Below are positions 16,663 to 24,561 of a DNA stretch of 64,000 nt, piece after piece. A program made the translations under genes and the position numbers. The notes beneath the pieces were generated by a model. It saw nothing but the letters and a program-made list of their open reading frames with translations. It did no database searches and had not been told where the DNA came from. The first letter of the stretch is position 1; each line of letters starts with the position of its first letter. This DNA is from Pontibacter aquaedesilientis (GTDB lineage: Bacteria > Bacteroidota > Bacteroidia > Cytophagales > Hymenobacteraceae). The stretch is taken from positions 310,001 through 374,000 of the forward strand of contig NZ_JACXAJ010000002.1 of NCBI RefSeq assembly GCF_014773225.1. Reading direction: 5' to 3'.

Positions 16663-17577
16663 ATGAGCATTCTCCAAGACATAAAAGACTCTTTCCGGCA
16701 GCCAAACAACACCCTGAAGCAACTCATCCTCATCAACGTGATCGTTTTTGTGGCTCTGATCACGCTCCGCACGGTGCTGTACCTGACCAGTAGCAGCTGG
16801 GCCTACACCGGGCTGATGCGTTTTATCGCACTCCCCTCTGATCCGCTCGTTTTCATCACACGTCCCTGGACGATTGTTTCCTACTTCTTCACTCACGAAG
16901 GATTCCTGCACATCATCTTCAACATGCTTAACCTCTACTGGTTCGGGCAACTGATCAGGGAATACCTGGGTGAAAAAAAACTCCTGAGCCTCTACATATT
17001 AGGAGGTATAGCCGGTGGTTTGCTCTACATGCTGAGCTACAACCTGATTCCCTACTTTGCCGACCGCGCCGCTTATGCCGTGATGATCGGTGCTTCGGCC
17101 AGTGTACTGGCAGTGGTGGTAGCGGCCGCCACACTGATTCCGAACTTTACGTTCAACCTGATCATCATTGGTCCGGTTCGCATCAAGTACATCGCCGCTT
17201 TTCTGGTGATTCTTTCAATTTCAGGAGCCGTGGGCGATAATGCCGGCGGTAACATAGCGCACTTAGGCGGTGCTTTATTCGGGTGGCTTTTTGTAAAGCA
17301 ACTGCAGCGAGGCCGCGACATGGGACGACCTTTGCACAGCACCATGGACTTCTTTACCAATCTGTTTAAGCGCCGCCCAAAACTGAAAGTAACGCACCGG
17401 CAGAAAGCCACGGTCGGGAATGGAGCTCGTAATAATTCCGGTTACCACACCGGGTACGCCGGCAAGCCCAGCCAAATGGAGATCGACCTGATCTTAGATA
17501 AGATCTCGGTCTCGGGTTACGAGAGTCTTTCGAAAGAGGAGAAACAAAAGCTGTTTCAGGCAAGTCAGAAAGATTAA
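16663..17577 (+). CDS. Rhomboid family intramembrane serine protease with cytosolic tail
   Basis: This second rhomboid protease (304 residues) has the catalytic serine in GASASVLAV (S145) and histidine in NIAHLGG (H200), preceded by HEGFLHIIFNMLNLYW. Six helices end near residue 210. A basic tail (RRPKLKVTHRQK) and a terminal helical segment (MEIDLILDKISVSGYESLSKEEKQKL) follow, similar to the small C-terminal domain often attached to Bacteroidota rhomboids. The two rhomboids are only distantly similar and are separated by 118 bases, so an old duplication is possible. Confidence 0.92.
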   Translation: MSILQDIKDSFRQPNNTLKQLILINVIVFVALITLRTVLYLTSSSWAYTGLMRFIALPSDPLVFITRPWTIVSYFFTHEGFLHIIFNMLNLYWFGQLIREYLGEKKLLSLYILGGIAGGLLYMLSYNLIPYFADRAAYAVMIGASASVLAVVVAAATLIPNFTFNLIIIGPVRIKYIAAFLVILSISGAVGDNAGGNIAHLGGALFGWLFVKQLQRGRDMGRPLHSTMDFFTNLFKRRPKLKVTHRQKATVGNGARNNSGYHTGYAGKPSQMEIDLILDKISVSGYESLSKEEKQKLFQASQKD

Positions 17578-17611
17578 GACTATCTTATCCCATCCTTAGT
17601 ATTTAAACATT

Positions 17612-17657
17612 TAATGCAGCGCAGTCTGGTAGAATCTACTAAATTGCGCTGCATTTT
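17612..17657 (+). terminator. Terminator after the rhomboid genes
   Basis: AATGCAGCGCA and TGCGCTGCATT arms are separated by a 23-base loop and followed by a T-run. Confidence 0.8.
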
Positions 17658-17670
17658 TTAATTCTATCTT

Positions 17671-18363
17671 ATGCGATATCTATACCTGGTTTCAATACTT
17701 ATATTGTGTACTATGCAAGCCAGCTTGGCTCAAGATTACATTGTGTCGTTAGCAAATGAGGTGGAGCACGGCAAGGTAACGTATGCGCCCTCAGAAGGAA
17801 ACAAAATTTTTTTCAAGGCTGATGGTGCCAAAAAGGCTAAAGAGTACAATGTCACGCAAATCAAAGGTTATTTTCAAGATGGCTTATTCTATATCCCCAA
17901 ATTTTGGGCGCGGCACGATCGCCACATATTTATGCCTTCATTCAGAGAAGGGGATGATAGCGTAAAGTTTAAGAAGGTGACAAAGTTAGATATTGTGGTA
18001 ACAGGCCAAATCAATTACTACCATACAATAGAGAAAGTGCATAGCAATTCGGCTTTTGGACCAGGCGCAGATCGGGTGGATATTCACGTAATAGATATAA
18101 AAAACAATCCGATTTATATTCAGGTAATTACTGCTTCAGAACTCGCGAACATTGTGAAAGACCACAAAGATTTGCATAGCAGAGTCCTTGCCATGAAGCG
18201 GGAGGCAGTTGAGGATGAGTCGCAAAACCTTTATAAGCAATTGGTAGCCATGAAAACCGAGTCTAACAGAAGGGAGGACGAACTTACCAAAAAGCAGATA
18301 GAGCAGGTTATAAAAGAGTACAATGCGTGGCATGAATTCAGATACTCAGCACGCGAAGAGTAA
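17671..18363 (+). CDS. Hypothetical exported protein
   Basis: This 230-residue protein has a clear signal peptide (RYLYLVSILILCTMQASLAQ, cleavage near residue 20). The body is beta-rich up to about residue 150, then a long charged alpha-helical, probably coiled-coil, C-terminal stretch (about 150-225, KDLHSRVLAMKREAVEDE onward). I recognise no family motif. Codon use is AT-richer than mdh next door. It is probably periplasmic; no function can be assigned. It converges on mdh across a strong shared terminator. Confidence 0.6.
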   Translation: MRYLYLVSILILCTMQASLAQDYIVSLANEVEHGKVTYAPSEGNKIFFKADGAKKAKEYNVTQIKGYFQDGLFYIPKFWARHDRHIFMPSFREGDDSVKFKKVTKLDIVVTGQINYYHTIEKVHSNSAFGPGADRVDIHVIDIKNNPIYIQVITASELANIVKDHKDLHSRVLAMKREAVEDESQNLYKQLVAMKTESNRREDELTKKQIEQVIKEYNAWHEFRYSAREE

Positions 18364-18377
18364 TTGTTCCATTAATC

Positions 18378-18413
18378 AAAAAAGCGCCACTCCTTTGCAG
18401 AAGTGGCGCTTTT
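18378..18413. terminator. Bidirectional terminator between hypothetical gene and mdh
   Basis: AAAAAGCGCCACT/AGTGGCGCTTTT stem with A-run on the left and T-run on the right serves both convergent genes. Confidence 0.9.
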
Positions 18414-18438
18414 CGTATCAATAAGTAAGGTATAGCGA

Positions 18439-19380
18439 TTAAGCTTTGGCGGCGTTGATGTTGTCAAGTGCTTCCATTACTTCTTTCACGTGACCGCGTG
18501 ACGTCTCCAGCAGTTGCTTCTCGTCTTCGTTCAGTTGCAGTTCGATGATCTTCTCGATACCGTTCTTGCCCAGGATTACCGGAACACCCAGGTATACGCC
18601 ATCGATGCCGTACTCGCCTTCCAGCTTCACGCAAACAGGGAACACACGACGCTGGTCGCGCACGATCGCCTCTACCATCTGAGCAGCCGCTGAACCCGGT
18701 GCATACCAGGCAGAAGTACCCATCAGTTTCACCAGCTCACCACCACCGTTCTTGGTGCGGTCAACAATAGCATTCAGTGTTTCTTCGTCGATCAATTCTG
18801 TTACCGGGATACCACCAACCGTTGTGTAACGTGGAAGCGGAACCATGGTGTCGCCGTGGCCACCCATTAATACTGCCTGAATGTCTTTTGGAGATACGTT
18901 CAGTGCCTCAGCCAAAAACGCTCTGTAACGAGCTGTGTCCAGGATACCAGCCATACCCATTACGCGGGTGCGTGGCAGCTTGGAAGTGATATGCGCTGCG
19001 TAGGTCATCACGTCAAGTGGGTTAGAAACCACGATGATGATCGCGTCAGGCGAGTGCTTCACAATGTTCTCAGTTACCGACTGCACGATACCGGCATTGG
19101 TAGAGATCAGGTCATCGCGCGTCATACCCGGCTTGCGAGGGAGGCCAGATGTGATTACTACCACGTCAGAACCAGCAGTTTTGCTGTAGTCGTTGGTTAC
19201 GCCAACAGTGCGCGTGTCGTATAGGTTGATGGGGGCTTTCTGCCAGATATCAAGCGCTTTGCCCTCAGCAAAACCTTCTTTAATATCCACTAAAACTACT
19301 TCGTTCGCGATTTCGCGGTAAGCCAATACATCGGCGCATGTCGCCCCAACGTTTCCAGCTCCAACTACGGTTACTTTCAT
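18439..19380 (-). CDS. mdh: Malate dehydrogenase
   Basis: This 313-residue NAD-dependent malate dehydrogenase of the LDH-like clade interconverts malate and oxaloacetate in the TCA cycle. It shows the N-terminal dinucleotide motif VGAGNVGAT (residues 5-13), the NAD-selecting aspartate (VLVDIKEG), substrate arginines in LPRKPGMTRDDL, the catalytic pair in VSNPLDVMTY and MGGHGDTMVPL (active histidine). Length and start fit the family. It is monocistronic or followed only by the terminator; tilS lies upstream, separated by a word-array spacer. Confidence 0.96.
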   Translation of the reverse strand: MKVTVVGAGNVGATCADVLAYREIANEVVLVDIKEGFAEGKALDIWQKAPINLYDTRTVGVTNDYSKTAGSDVVVITSGLPRKPGMTRDDLISTNAGIVQSVTENIVKHSPDAIIIVVSNPLDVMTYAAHITSKLPRTRVMGMAGILDTARYRAFLAEALNVSPKDIQAVLMGGHGDTMVPLPRYTTVGGIPVTELIDEETLNAIVDRTKNGGGELVKLMGTSAWYAPGSAAAQMVEAIVRDQRRVFPVCVKLEGEYGIDGVYLGVPVILGKNGIEKIIELQLNEDEKQLLETSRGHVKEVMEALDNINAAKA

Positions 19381-19440
19381 TGTAGGATATACTTTAATTA
19401 TGGTTTGAGATTCGGTTTACTTCCGTAAAATTAGAAAAAT

Positions 19441-19548
19441 CTATTGTTAAAGACAGACATTAGACACTAGATGTTAGATATTAGACCGTAAACTTTGTCA
19501 GAAGCATTTAAAATCTAGTGTCTGACGTCTAAAATCTAACGTCTCAAA
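19441..19548. repeat. Inverted word array between tilS and mdh
   Basis: Words on the left (AGACATTAGACACTAGATGTTAGATATTAGAC) are mirrored on the right by complementary words (AATCTAGTGTCTGACGTCTAAAATCTAACGTC), giving an imperfect inverted arrangement. The tilS stop codon (TAG on the minus strand, 19536-19538) lies inside the right-hand array. Confidence 0.75.
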
Positions 19549-20861
19549 GAAATCTCCAGCACCTGCTCTGTCTTCTCCGTTACTTTAAAGCGGTTGTCCA
19601 GCCGTTGGCCAGCAATCCAGGCAATGGACTGGTCCGATATCAATACCAGCGTTTTGGCTTTAAGGTTGGCTGGAACCTTCTTGTCGATCAAAAAATCACT
19701 GATCTTTTTCTTCCCGTTCATACCCAGCGGCACAAACCAGTCACCCTCCTGCCAAGGGCGGAGGCGAAGCGGGAATTTTAGAAGACCTGCATCCAGGGCA
19801 GCCACATGCGGTTTGGTGTTAAGCTTGTATTCGCTGGCCGGCACGTAGCGCAGGGTCAACTGTACATGCTCCTCGTTTACTTCCGTCTGGCCTTCCTGTA
19901 TGGTCACGCTTCCGAAACGGTTCAGGTTGCGTGGAGTGATCACGAGCTGGTCGCGGTCTTTTACTAAGGTATGGCTCGGTGAGTCAAACTGTTTGCCCGA
20001 AAGGCCATCCAGCGCCTCCACCAGTTCCAGCACCACGGTATAGCTGAAGTTGAACGGGCGCAATAGTTCGTGCAGCACCACCGGTAGGCCTGTCGCATTT
20101 TGCAGCGGCACCAGCGACAGGTAGACGGCGTCTTCGGCCTCCTTCATGCTTTGCTGGCGTAGGTTGTCGATGTAGGCATGCACGATGGCCTCGGCCTGAC
20201 TCACCCGCTCAGCCGTGTGTTGCATGGTCTCTTCCAGGTTGGGGTTTATCTCCTTGAGCACCGGAATTACCTCGTGCCTGATTTTGTTGCGCTGGTACTT
20301 GGTCGTCTCGTTGGAGCTGTCCTCGCGCCAGATCAAACGTTTCTCGGTTACAAAGTCGAAAATGTCGTCCTTGGTGACCGGGAGCATCGGGCGTATGATA
20401 TGACCGTTTTTAGCAGGTATACCATGCAGGCCGGCTATACCAGTACCTTTGGTTAGGTGAAGCAATATGGTTTCTGTCAGGTCGTTGCTATGGTGGGCTG
20501 TGGCGATGTAATCGTAACCTTCCTGCTGGCGCACCTGTTCAAACCAGGTATAGCGCAGTGTGCGGGCAGCCATCTGAGTAGAGAGTTTCTCTTGTGTGGC
20601 AAAGGCGCGAGTGTCGAAATTTTCGGTGTAGAAGGGCACCTCGTACTTTTTGGCCAGCTTCTTGGCGAACAGTTGGTCGGCCTCTGCGTCCTCGGCACGC
20701 AGTCCGAAGTTGCAGTGCGCGATCGCAAACGTATACTTAAGCTGGTGCAGCACTTCGCACAGCACCGCCGAGTCTATGCCCCCGCTGACGGCCGCCAGTA
20801 TTTTGCTGTCGGGCTCGCAAAGATTGTGTGATTGGATGAAACCGGAAACTTTCTGTAGCAT
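19536..20861 (-). CDS. tilS: tRNA(Ile)-lysidine synthase
   Basis: This 441-residue N-type ATP pyrophosphatase attaches lysine to C34 of the tRNA-Ile CAU anticodon, changing decoding from AUG to AUA. The PP-loop is SGGIDSAVL (from residue 26). Other family marks are HCNFGLRAEDAEAD, TAHHSNDLTETILLHLTKGTG and the C-terminal TilS domain with RPWQEGDWFVPLGM and KKISDFLIDKKVP. This enzyme is essential for reading AUA, which in this genome is enriched in the Gly-Ile and Ile-Pro codon pairs of the recurrent GGTATA/TATACC word. Confidence 0.95.
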   Translation of the reverse strand: MLQKVSGFIQSHNLCEPDSKILAAVSGGIDSAVLCEVLHQLKYTFAIAHCNFGLRAEDAEADQLFAKKLAKKYEVPFYTENFDTRAFATQEKLSTQMAARTLRYTWFEQVRQQEGYDYIATAHHSNDLTETILLHLTKGTGIAGLHGIPAKNGHIIRPMLPVTKDDIFDFVTEKRLIWREDSSNETTKYQRNKIRHEVIPVLKEINPNLEETMQHTAERVSQAEAIVHAYIDNLRQQSMKEAEDAVYLSLVPLQNATGLPVVLHELLRPFNFSYTVVLELVEALDGLSGKQFDSPSHTLVKDRDQLVITPRNLNRFGSVTIQEGQTEVNEEHVQLTLRYVPASEYKLNTKPHVAALDAGLLKFPLRLRPWQEGDWFVPLGMNGKKKISDFLIDKKVPANLKAKTLVLISDQSIAWIAGQRLDNRFKVTEKTEQVLEISLRR

Positions 20862-20910
20862 AAGGCAGCGGCTGGTATATTTTTTATAATTTTGATTTTG
20901 GAAGTATATA

Positions 20911-21064
20911 GTGTTTAGAAGTTAGATGTTAGACTCTTTATGGCGTTTGTTTTTGTAAGCCTTTATGGTTTTTCAATTGATTGACAATCATCATGTGCAG
21001 ACTATGCTGAATTAAAGCTAATATCTAATGTCTAATATCTATAATCTACTATCTAGCATCTAAA
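20911..21064. repeat. Word array between tilS and the OstA-like gene
   Basis: Left block at 20911-20935 (TTTAGAAGTTAGATGTTAGAC) and right block at 21016-21064 (complementary words AATATCTAATGTCTAATATCTATAATC and CTATCTAGCATCTAAA) are inversely related. The centre (20936-21015) is unrelated unique sequence. Confidence 0.7.
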
Positions 21065-21070
21065 TAGCAA

Positions 21071-22777
21071 ATGAACAGCACAAAATTAGTTTATTCTATC
21101 CTCTTTACGCTATTGTCGCTGACAGTTTTAGCGCAGCAGCGGCCGCCAGTGCCCCGGCCTGTGCAGCAGCAATCACAAAACCAGCAGCAGCGTCCGCAAC
21201 AACAGCCTCAGTCACAGGACCGGGTAGAGTTGCAGAGCGCGGACTCGCTAGAGGGCGGCACCTTCAACGGGCGCCGCATCAACAAGCTTTTGGGCAATGT
21301 GGTATTCAAGCAGAAGGAGACTTTCCTTTATGCAGATTCGGTTTACAAGTATACCGACAGTGAAATACTGGAGGCCTTCGGCAATGTGCGCATCAACCAG
21401 GCCGACACCGTAACCATGACAGGCACACGTGCTACCTATGATGGTGCCAAGCGCACGGCCAAAATGAGCGGTGGCGTGACCATGAAAGATCCGCGCATGA
21501 CATTGACGACTCCGACTCTTGACTACAATCTGGAAAACCGTACGGCGGTTTATGCTGAAGGCGGCACTATTGTAGACCCCGAAAACCGTCTGCAGAGCCA
21601 ACGAGGCACATACGATACCAACACCAAAGTCTTTACCTTTCAGCAGAATGTAAAAGTGTTCTCGACTGACTACGAGATCACGGCGCAGAACATGCGTTAC
21701 AATACGGAGAGCAAAGTGGTGTACTTTCAGGGGCCTACCTACATCAAAGGGCAGAGTGGTGACCTTTATGCCGAACAGGGTACTTATAATACCATTACCA
21801 AGATCTCCCGCTTCGGTCGCAATGCCTATATCTTGACGCCGGAGTACCGTTTAGGTGGCGACGACCTTTATTATGATGAGGGTCGGGGTTACGGCGAAGC
21901 CAAAATCAACATGACCATGCGCTCCCTCAAAGATGATGTGACCATCAAAGGGCAACTGGGCCGCTACTGGCGTGATCAGGGGGTGGCTAAGGTATCGGGC
22001 AGTCCTGTTCTGGAAACCATCCTAGATGGCGACACGCTGTATATGTCTGCTGATTCCCTCATTTCCCGCGAAGCCAAGGTGAAGGGGCAGGCCAGCATGG
22101 TGTATGCGTTCAACAATGTGAAGATCTACAAGTCAGACCTGCAAGGCACCTGCGACTCACTCAGCTACAACCGCACCGACTCGCTGATGTATATGCACAA
22201 AAACCCAACGCTGTGGAGCGAGCAGAGCCAGATTGTGGGCGACACGATTCGGATGCACCTGCGCAACAAGATGCTTGACAGAATGTATGTTTTCAGCAAC
22301 TCCTTTATCGCCTCAGAGGATTCACTCAAAAATTATAACCAAGTAAAAGGGCGTGACATGGTGGCTTATTTTAAGGAGGGTCGCATGCGCCGGGTTAATG
22401 TGAATGGCAATGGTGAGAGCATTTACTTTGCGTTGGAGGGCGATACTACCCTTACGGGTATGAATAAAGCTGTATGCAGTGACATGGTTTTGAACTTCGC
22501 AGAAAATAAATTGAAATCTATTTCGTTTCTCGTAAATCCAGACGCCAGTTTTATTCCGCCGCATGAGTTGCAGGCCAGTGACCGTCGTTTGGAGGGTTTT
22601 GCCTGGCTAAATGAGTTACGGCCAGATAAAAAAGCTGTGTTGGCCCCGAGGCAACCGGTAAAGGCTCCAGCTATACCTGCAAAGGGTAAGGCTTCACCGG
22701 CAAAGAAGAAGGCAAGCCCGGCGCCAAGCAAAAAAGCCACGGCAAAGCCAGTACAGCAAACGCCGGCCCGGCAGTAA
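21071..22777 (+). CDS. OstA-like (LptA/LptD N-domain) exported protein
   Basis: This 568-residue protein has a signal peptide (VYSILFTLLSLTVLAQQ) and a Gln/Pro-rich linker (about residues 22-55). Repeated OstA-type beta-jellyroll segments follow, marked by recurring blocks such as NVVFKQKETFLYADS, LEAFGNVRINQADTV and MSGGVTMKDPRMTL. In Bacteroidota such proteins are thought to act in periplasmic LPS transport. The C-terminus is a Lys/Ala/Pro-rich tail without the LptD barrel, so it is closer to a long LptA than to LptD. It heads a plus-strand run that includes bamD, which fits outer-membrane biogenesis. Confidence 0.82.
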   Translation: MNSTKLVYSILFTLLSLTVLAQQRPPVPRPVQQQSQNQQQRPQQQPQSQDRVELQSADSLEGGTFNGRRINKLLGNVVFKQKETFLYADSVYKYTDSEILEAFGNVRINQADTVTMTGTRATYDGAKRTAKMSGGVTMKDPRMTLTTPTLDYNLENRTAVYAEGGTIVDPENRLQSQRGTYDTNTKVFTFQQNVKVFSTDYEITAQNMRYNTESKVVYFQGPTYIKGQSGDLYAEQGTYNTITKISRFGRNAYILTPEYRLGGDDLYYDEGRGYGEAKINMTMRSLKDDVTIKGQLGRYWRDQGVAKVSGSPVLETILDGDTLYMSADSLISREAKVKGQASMVYAFNNVKIYKSDLQGTCDSLSYNRTDSLMYMHKNPTLWSEQSQIVGDTIRMHLRNKMLDRMYVFSNSFIASEDSLKNYNQVKGRDMVAYFKEGRMRRVNVNGNGESIYFALEGDTTLTGMNKAVCSDMVLNFAENKLKSISFLVNPDASFIPPHELQASDRRLEGFAWLNELRPDKKAVLAPRQPVKAPAIPAKGKASPAKKKASPAPSKKATAKPVQQTPARQ

Positions 22778-22794
22778 ACACCGTAATTTCACGC

Positions 22795-22825
22795 TTGTAA
22801 ATCACAGGGATATTGTATAATTTTG
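22795..22825 (+). promoter_or_regulatory. Bacteroidota-type promoter for bamD
   Basis: TTG at 22795-22797 and TAATTTTG (TAnnTTTG) at 22818-22825 with 20 bases between. The -7 element ends only seven bases before the bamD ATG, so the transcript may be leaderless or nearly so. Confidence 0.6.
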
Positions 22826-22832
22826 CCCGTTC

Positions 22833-23657
22833 ATGAACAGAGGAATCTTCCATACCGTCGTATTGTTGTGCCTGTTGGTTTTTGCGACCAGCTGCAGCAA
22901 CTTCCAAAAGCTTTTGAAAAGCAACGATGTTGACAAAAAATACAAGGCTGCACTCGAATATTACGAAAAAGGCGACTACTACCGCGCGAACCAGCTGCTG
23001 GAGCAGGTCATGCCTCTGATGACGGGTAGGGAAGAGGCCGAGCAGGCCCGTTTCTATTATGCCAACACACACTACCAGCAACGCGAGTACATGTTGAGTG
23101 CTTTCCAGTTCCGCACGTTCTACGAAACATACCCACGAAGCGAAAAGGCGGAAGAGGCTATGTTCCTGCAGGCCAAGTCGCTTTATAACGATTCTCCTGA
23201 TTTCGAGCAGGACCAGACCAGCACGATTACAGCCATGGAGTCTATCCAGGAGTTCCTGGTGCGCTACCCAAACAGCGAGTATGCAGCGGAGGCAAATACC
23301 ATGTTCGAAACGCTGAGTGCCAAACTCGACCAAAAAGCCTTTGAAAGCGCGAGACTGTACTATAAGCTGCACTATTACAAATCAGCTGTGGTGGCGTTCA
23401 CGAACTTCCTGCGCGAAAATCCGTCTTCCCCTTACAGCGAGCAAGCATCCTATCTGCGCATTGACGCCCAGTATCGTTTCGCACTGGAGAGTGTGCCCGA
23501 TAAGCAGCAAGAGCGTTTCATGGAGGCCGTAGACTTCTACCAAAGCTTCATCGACCAGTATCCGGACAGCCGTTTTCTGCGTAGTGCCGAGCAGGTATAC
23601 AGCAGCACGCAGTCGGAGCTCGAGAAATTAAAGAAAAACAACCCAAGCAATTCATAA
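22833..23657 (+). CDS. bamD: Outer membrane assembly lipoprotein BamD
   Basis: This 274-residue lipoprotein of the beta-barrel assembly machinery folds outer-membrane proteins with BamA. The lipobox FATSC places the acylated cysteine at residue 21. It is followed by five TPR-like helix pairs (for example AALEYYEKGDYYRANQLLEQV, FQFRTFYETYPRSEKAEEA, SIQEFLVRYPNSEYAAEA). It precedes rpoZ by 11 bases and shares the run with porD, a gene order I associate with many Bacteroidota. Confidence 0.92.
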   Translation: MNRGIFHTVVLLCLLVFATSCSNFQKLLKSNDVDKKYKAALEYYEKGDYYRANQLLEQVMPLMTGREEAEQARFYYANTHYQQREYMLSAFQFRTFYETYPRSEKAEEAMFLQAKSLYNDSPDFEQDQTSTITAMESIQEFLVRYPNSEYAAEANTMFETLSAKLDQKAFESARLYYKLHYYKSAVVAFTNFLRENPSSPYSEQASYLRIDAQYRFALESVPDKQQERFMEAVDFYQSFIDQYPDSRFLRSAEQVYSSTQSELEKLKKNNPSNS

Positions 23658-23668
23658 AGCAAGTATAT

Positions 23669-23995
23669 ATGGCATCAGTTCCATCATCAATCGTTACCCG
23701 TAACATGGCCGACTTTGCGAAGCAAACCGGTAATGTGTACATGTCTGTTTCGGCTATCTCTAAAAGAGCCAACCAGATTTCTGTGAAGCTGAAAGAGGAG
23801 TTGAACTCTAAACTGGCTGAGTTTGCCACGACTGTGGACAACCTGGAGGAGGTGTTCGAAAACCGTGAGCAGATCGAGATATCTAAATACTACGAGCGCT
23901 TGCCAAAACCTACCAACCTGGCTATCGAGGAGTTTCTGGAAGGTAACGTATATGTGCGCACACCAGACGAAGAAGGCGAAGAACTGTCGCTGTAA
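23669..23995 (+). CDS. rpoZ: RNA polymerase omega subunit (Bacteroidota type)
   Basis: This 108-residue protein matches the Bacteroidota omega-subunit form: SIVTRNMADFAKQTGNVYMSVSAISKRANQIS, followed by a helical region and LPKPTNLAIEEFLEGNVYV. Omega latches onto the beta-prime subunit and aids polymerase assembly. The RANQI segment corresponds to the conserved R-A-x-Q core of omega. It sits between bamD and coaC with spacings of 11 and 5 bases, so these genes are cotranscribed. Confidence 0.88.
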   Translation: MASVPSSIVTRNMADFAKQTGNVYMSVSAISKRANQISVKLKEELNSKLAEFATTVDNLEEVFENREQIEISKYYERLPKPTNLAIEEFLEGNVYVRTPDEEGEELSL

Positions 23996-24000
23996 GGCGC

Positions 24001-24561
24001 ATGCTCCGAAACCGGAAAATAGTATTAGGAGTTTGCGGAAGTATAGCTGCGTATAAAGCAGCCTTGCTGGTCCGCTTACTCGTAAAGACAGAAGCAGAAG
24101 TACAGGTAATCCTGACCACTTCTGCTTCTGCTTTTATAACCCCGCTCACCTTGGCCACCCTCTCCAAGCGGCCGGTGCTCACCGAGTTTGTGCTGAATGA
24201 GCAGGGCGTTTGGAACAACCACGTGGAGCTGGGCCTGTGGGCCGACGCCGTTGTGGTGGCACCTGCCAGCGCCAATACCGTCGCCAAATTCGCAAACGGC
24301 TTTTGCGACAACCTTTTGTCGGCTACCTACCTATCGGCGCGCTGCCCGGTGTTTGTGGCCCCGGCCATGGACCTGGACATGTACCAGCACCCGGCTGTGC
24401 AGGCCAATTTCACGAAACTGCGCGGCTATGGCAATTTCATTATTGAGGCCGGATATGGCGAGTTGGCCAGCGGACTGGTGGGGCAGGGGCGCATGGCAGA
24501 GCCGGAGGAAATTATTCGCGTACTAGAAAACCATTTTACAGGCATTGGAAAAATCGTTTAA
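24001..24561 (+). CDS. coaC: Phosphopantothenoylcysteine decarboxylase (CoaC part of CoaBC)
   Basis: This 186-residue flavoprotein decarboxylates 4'-phosphopantothenoylcysteine in CoA synthesis. It has the FMN-binding GVCGSIAAYKA segment, ADAVVVAPASANTVAKFANG and the motif APAMDLDMYQHP, where the classical PAMNxxMW Asn is Asp, and the flap segment ELASGLVGQGRM. It ends at a TAA inside the region where fused CoaBC proteins continue. The coaB frame, shifted by +1, starts 17 bases before this stop. Either the bifunctional enzyme is split into two overlapping genes, or a single-base change in the A5 run at 24549-24553 separates them. Confidence 0.85.
   Translation: MLRNRKIVLGVCGSIAAYKAALLVRLLVKTEAEVQVILTTSASAFITPLTLATLSKRPVLTEFVLNEQGVWNNHVELGLWADAVVVAPASANTVAKFANGFCDNLLSATYLSARCPVFVAPAMDLDMYQHPAVQANFTKLRGYGNFIIEAGYGELASGLVGQGRMAEPEEIIRVLENHFTGIGKIV

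Noticed and set aside
19441-19548. CRISPR-like repeat array
   Set aside because: The words are degenerate, contiguous and without unique spacers of constant length, so this is a quasi-tandem array and not CRISPR.
22671-23372. 233-codon minus-strand frame across the OstA-like and bamD genes
   Set aside because: It overlaps two well-supported genes and their promoter, with no recognisable domain.
24545-24561. Programmed frameshift as a certain explanation for the split coaBC
   Set aside because: The A5 run is a weak slippery site with no visible stimulatory hairpin or Shine-Dalgarno-like element, so it is only one of several possibilities.
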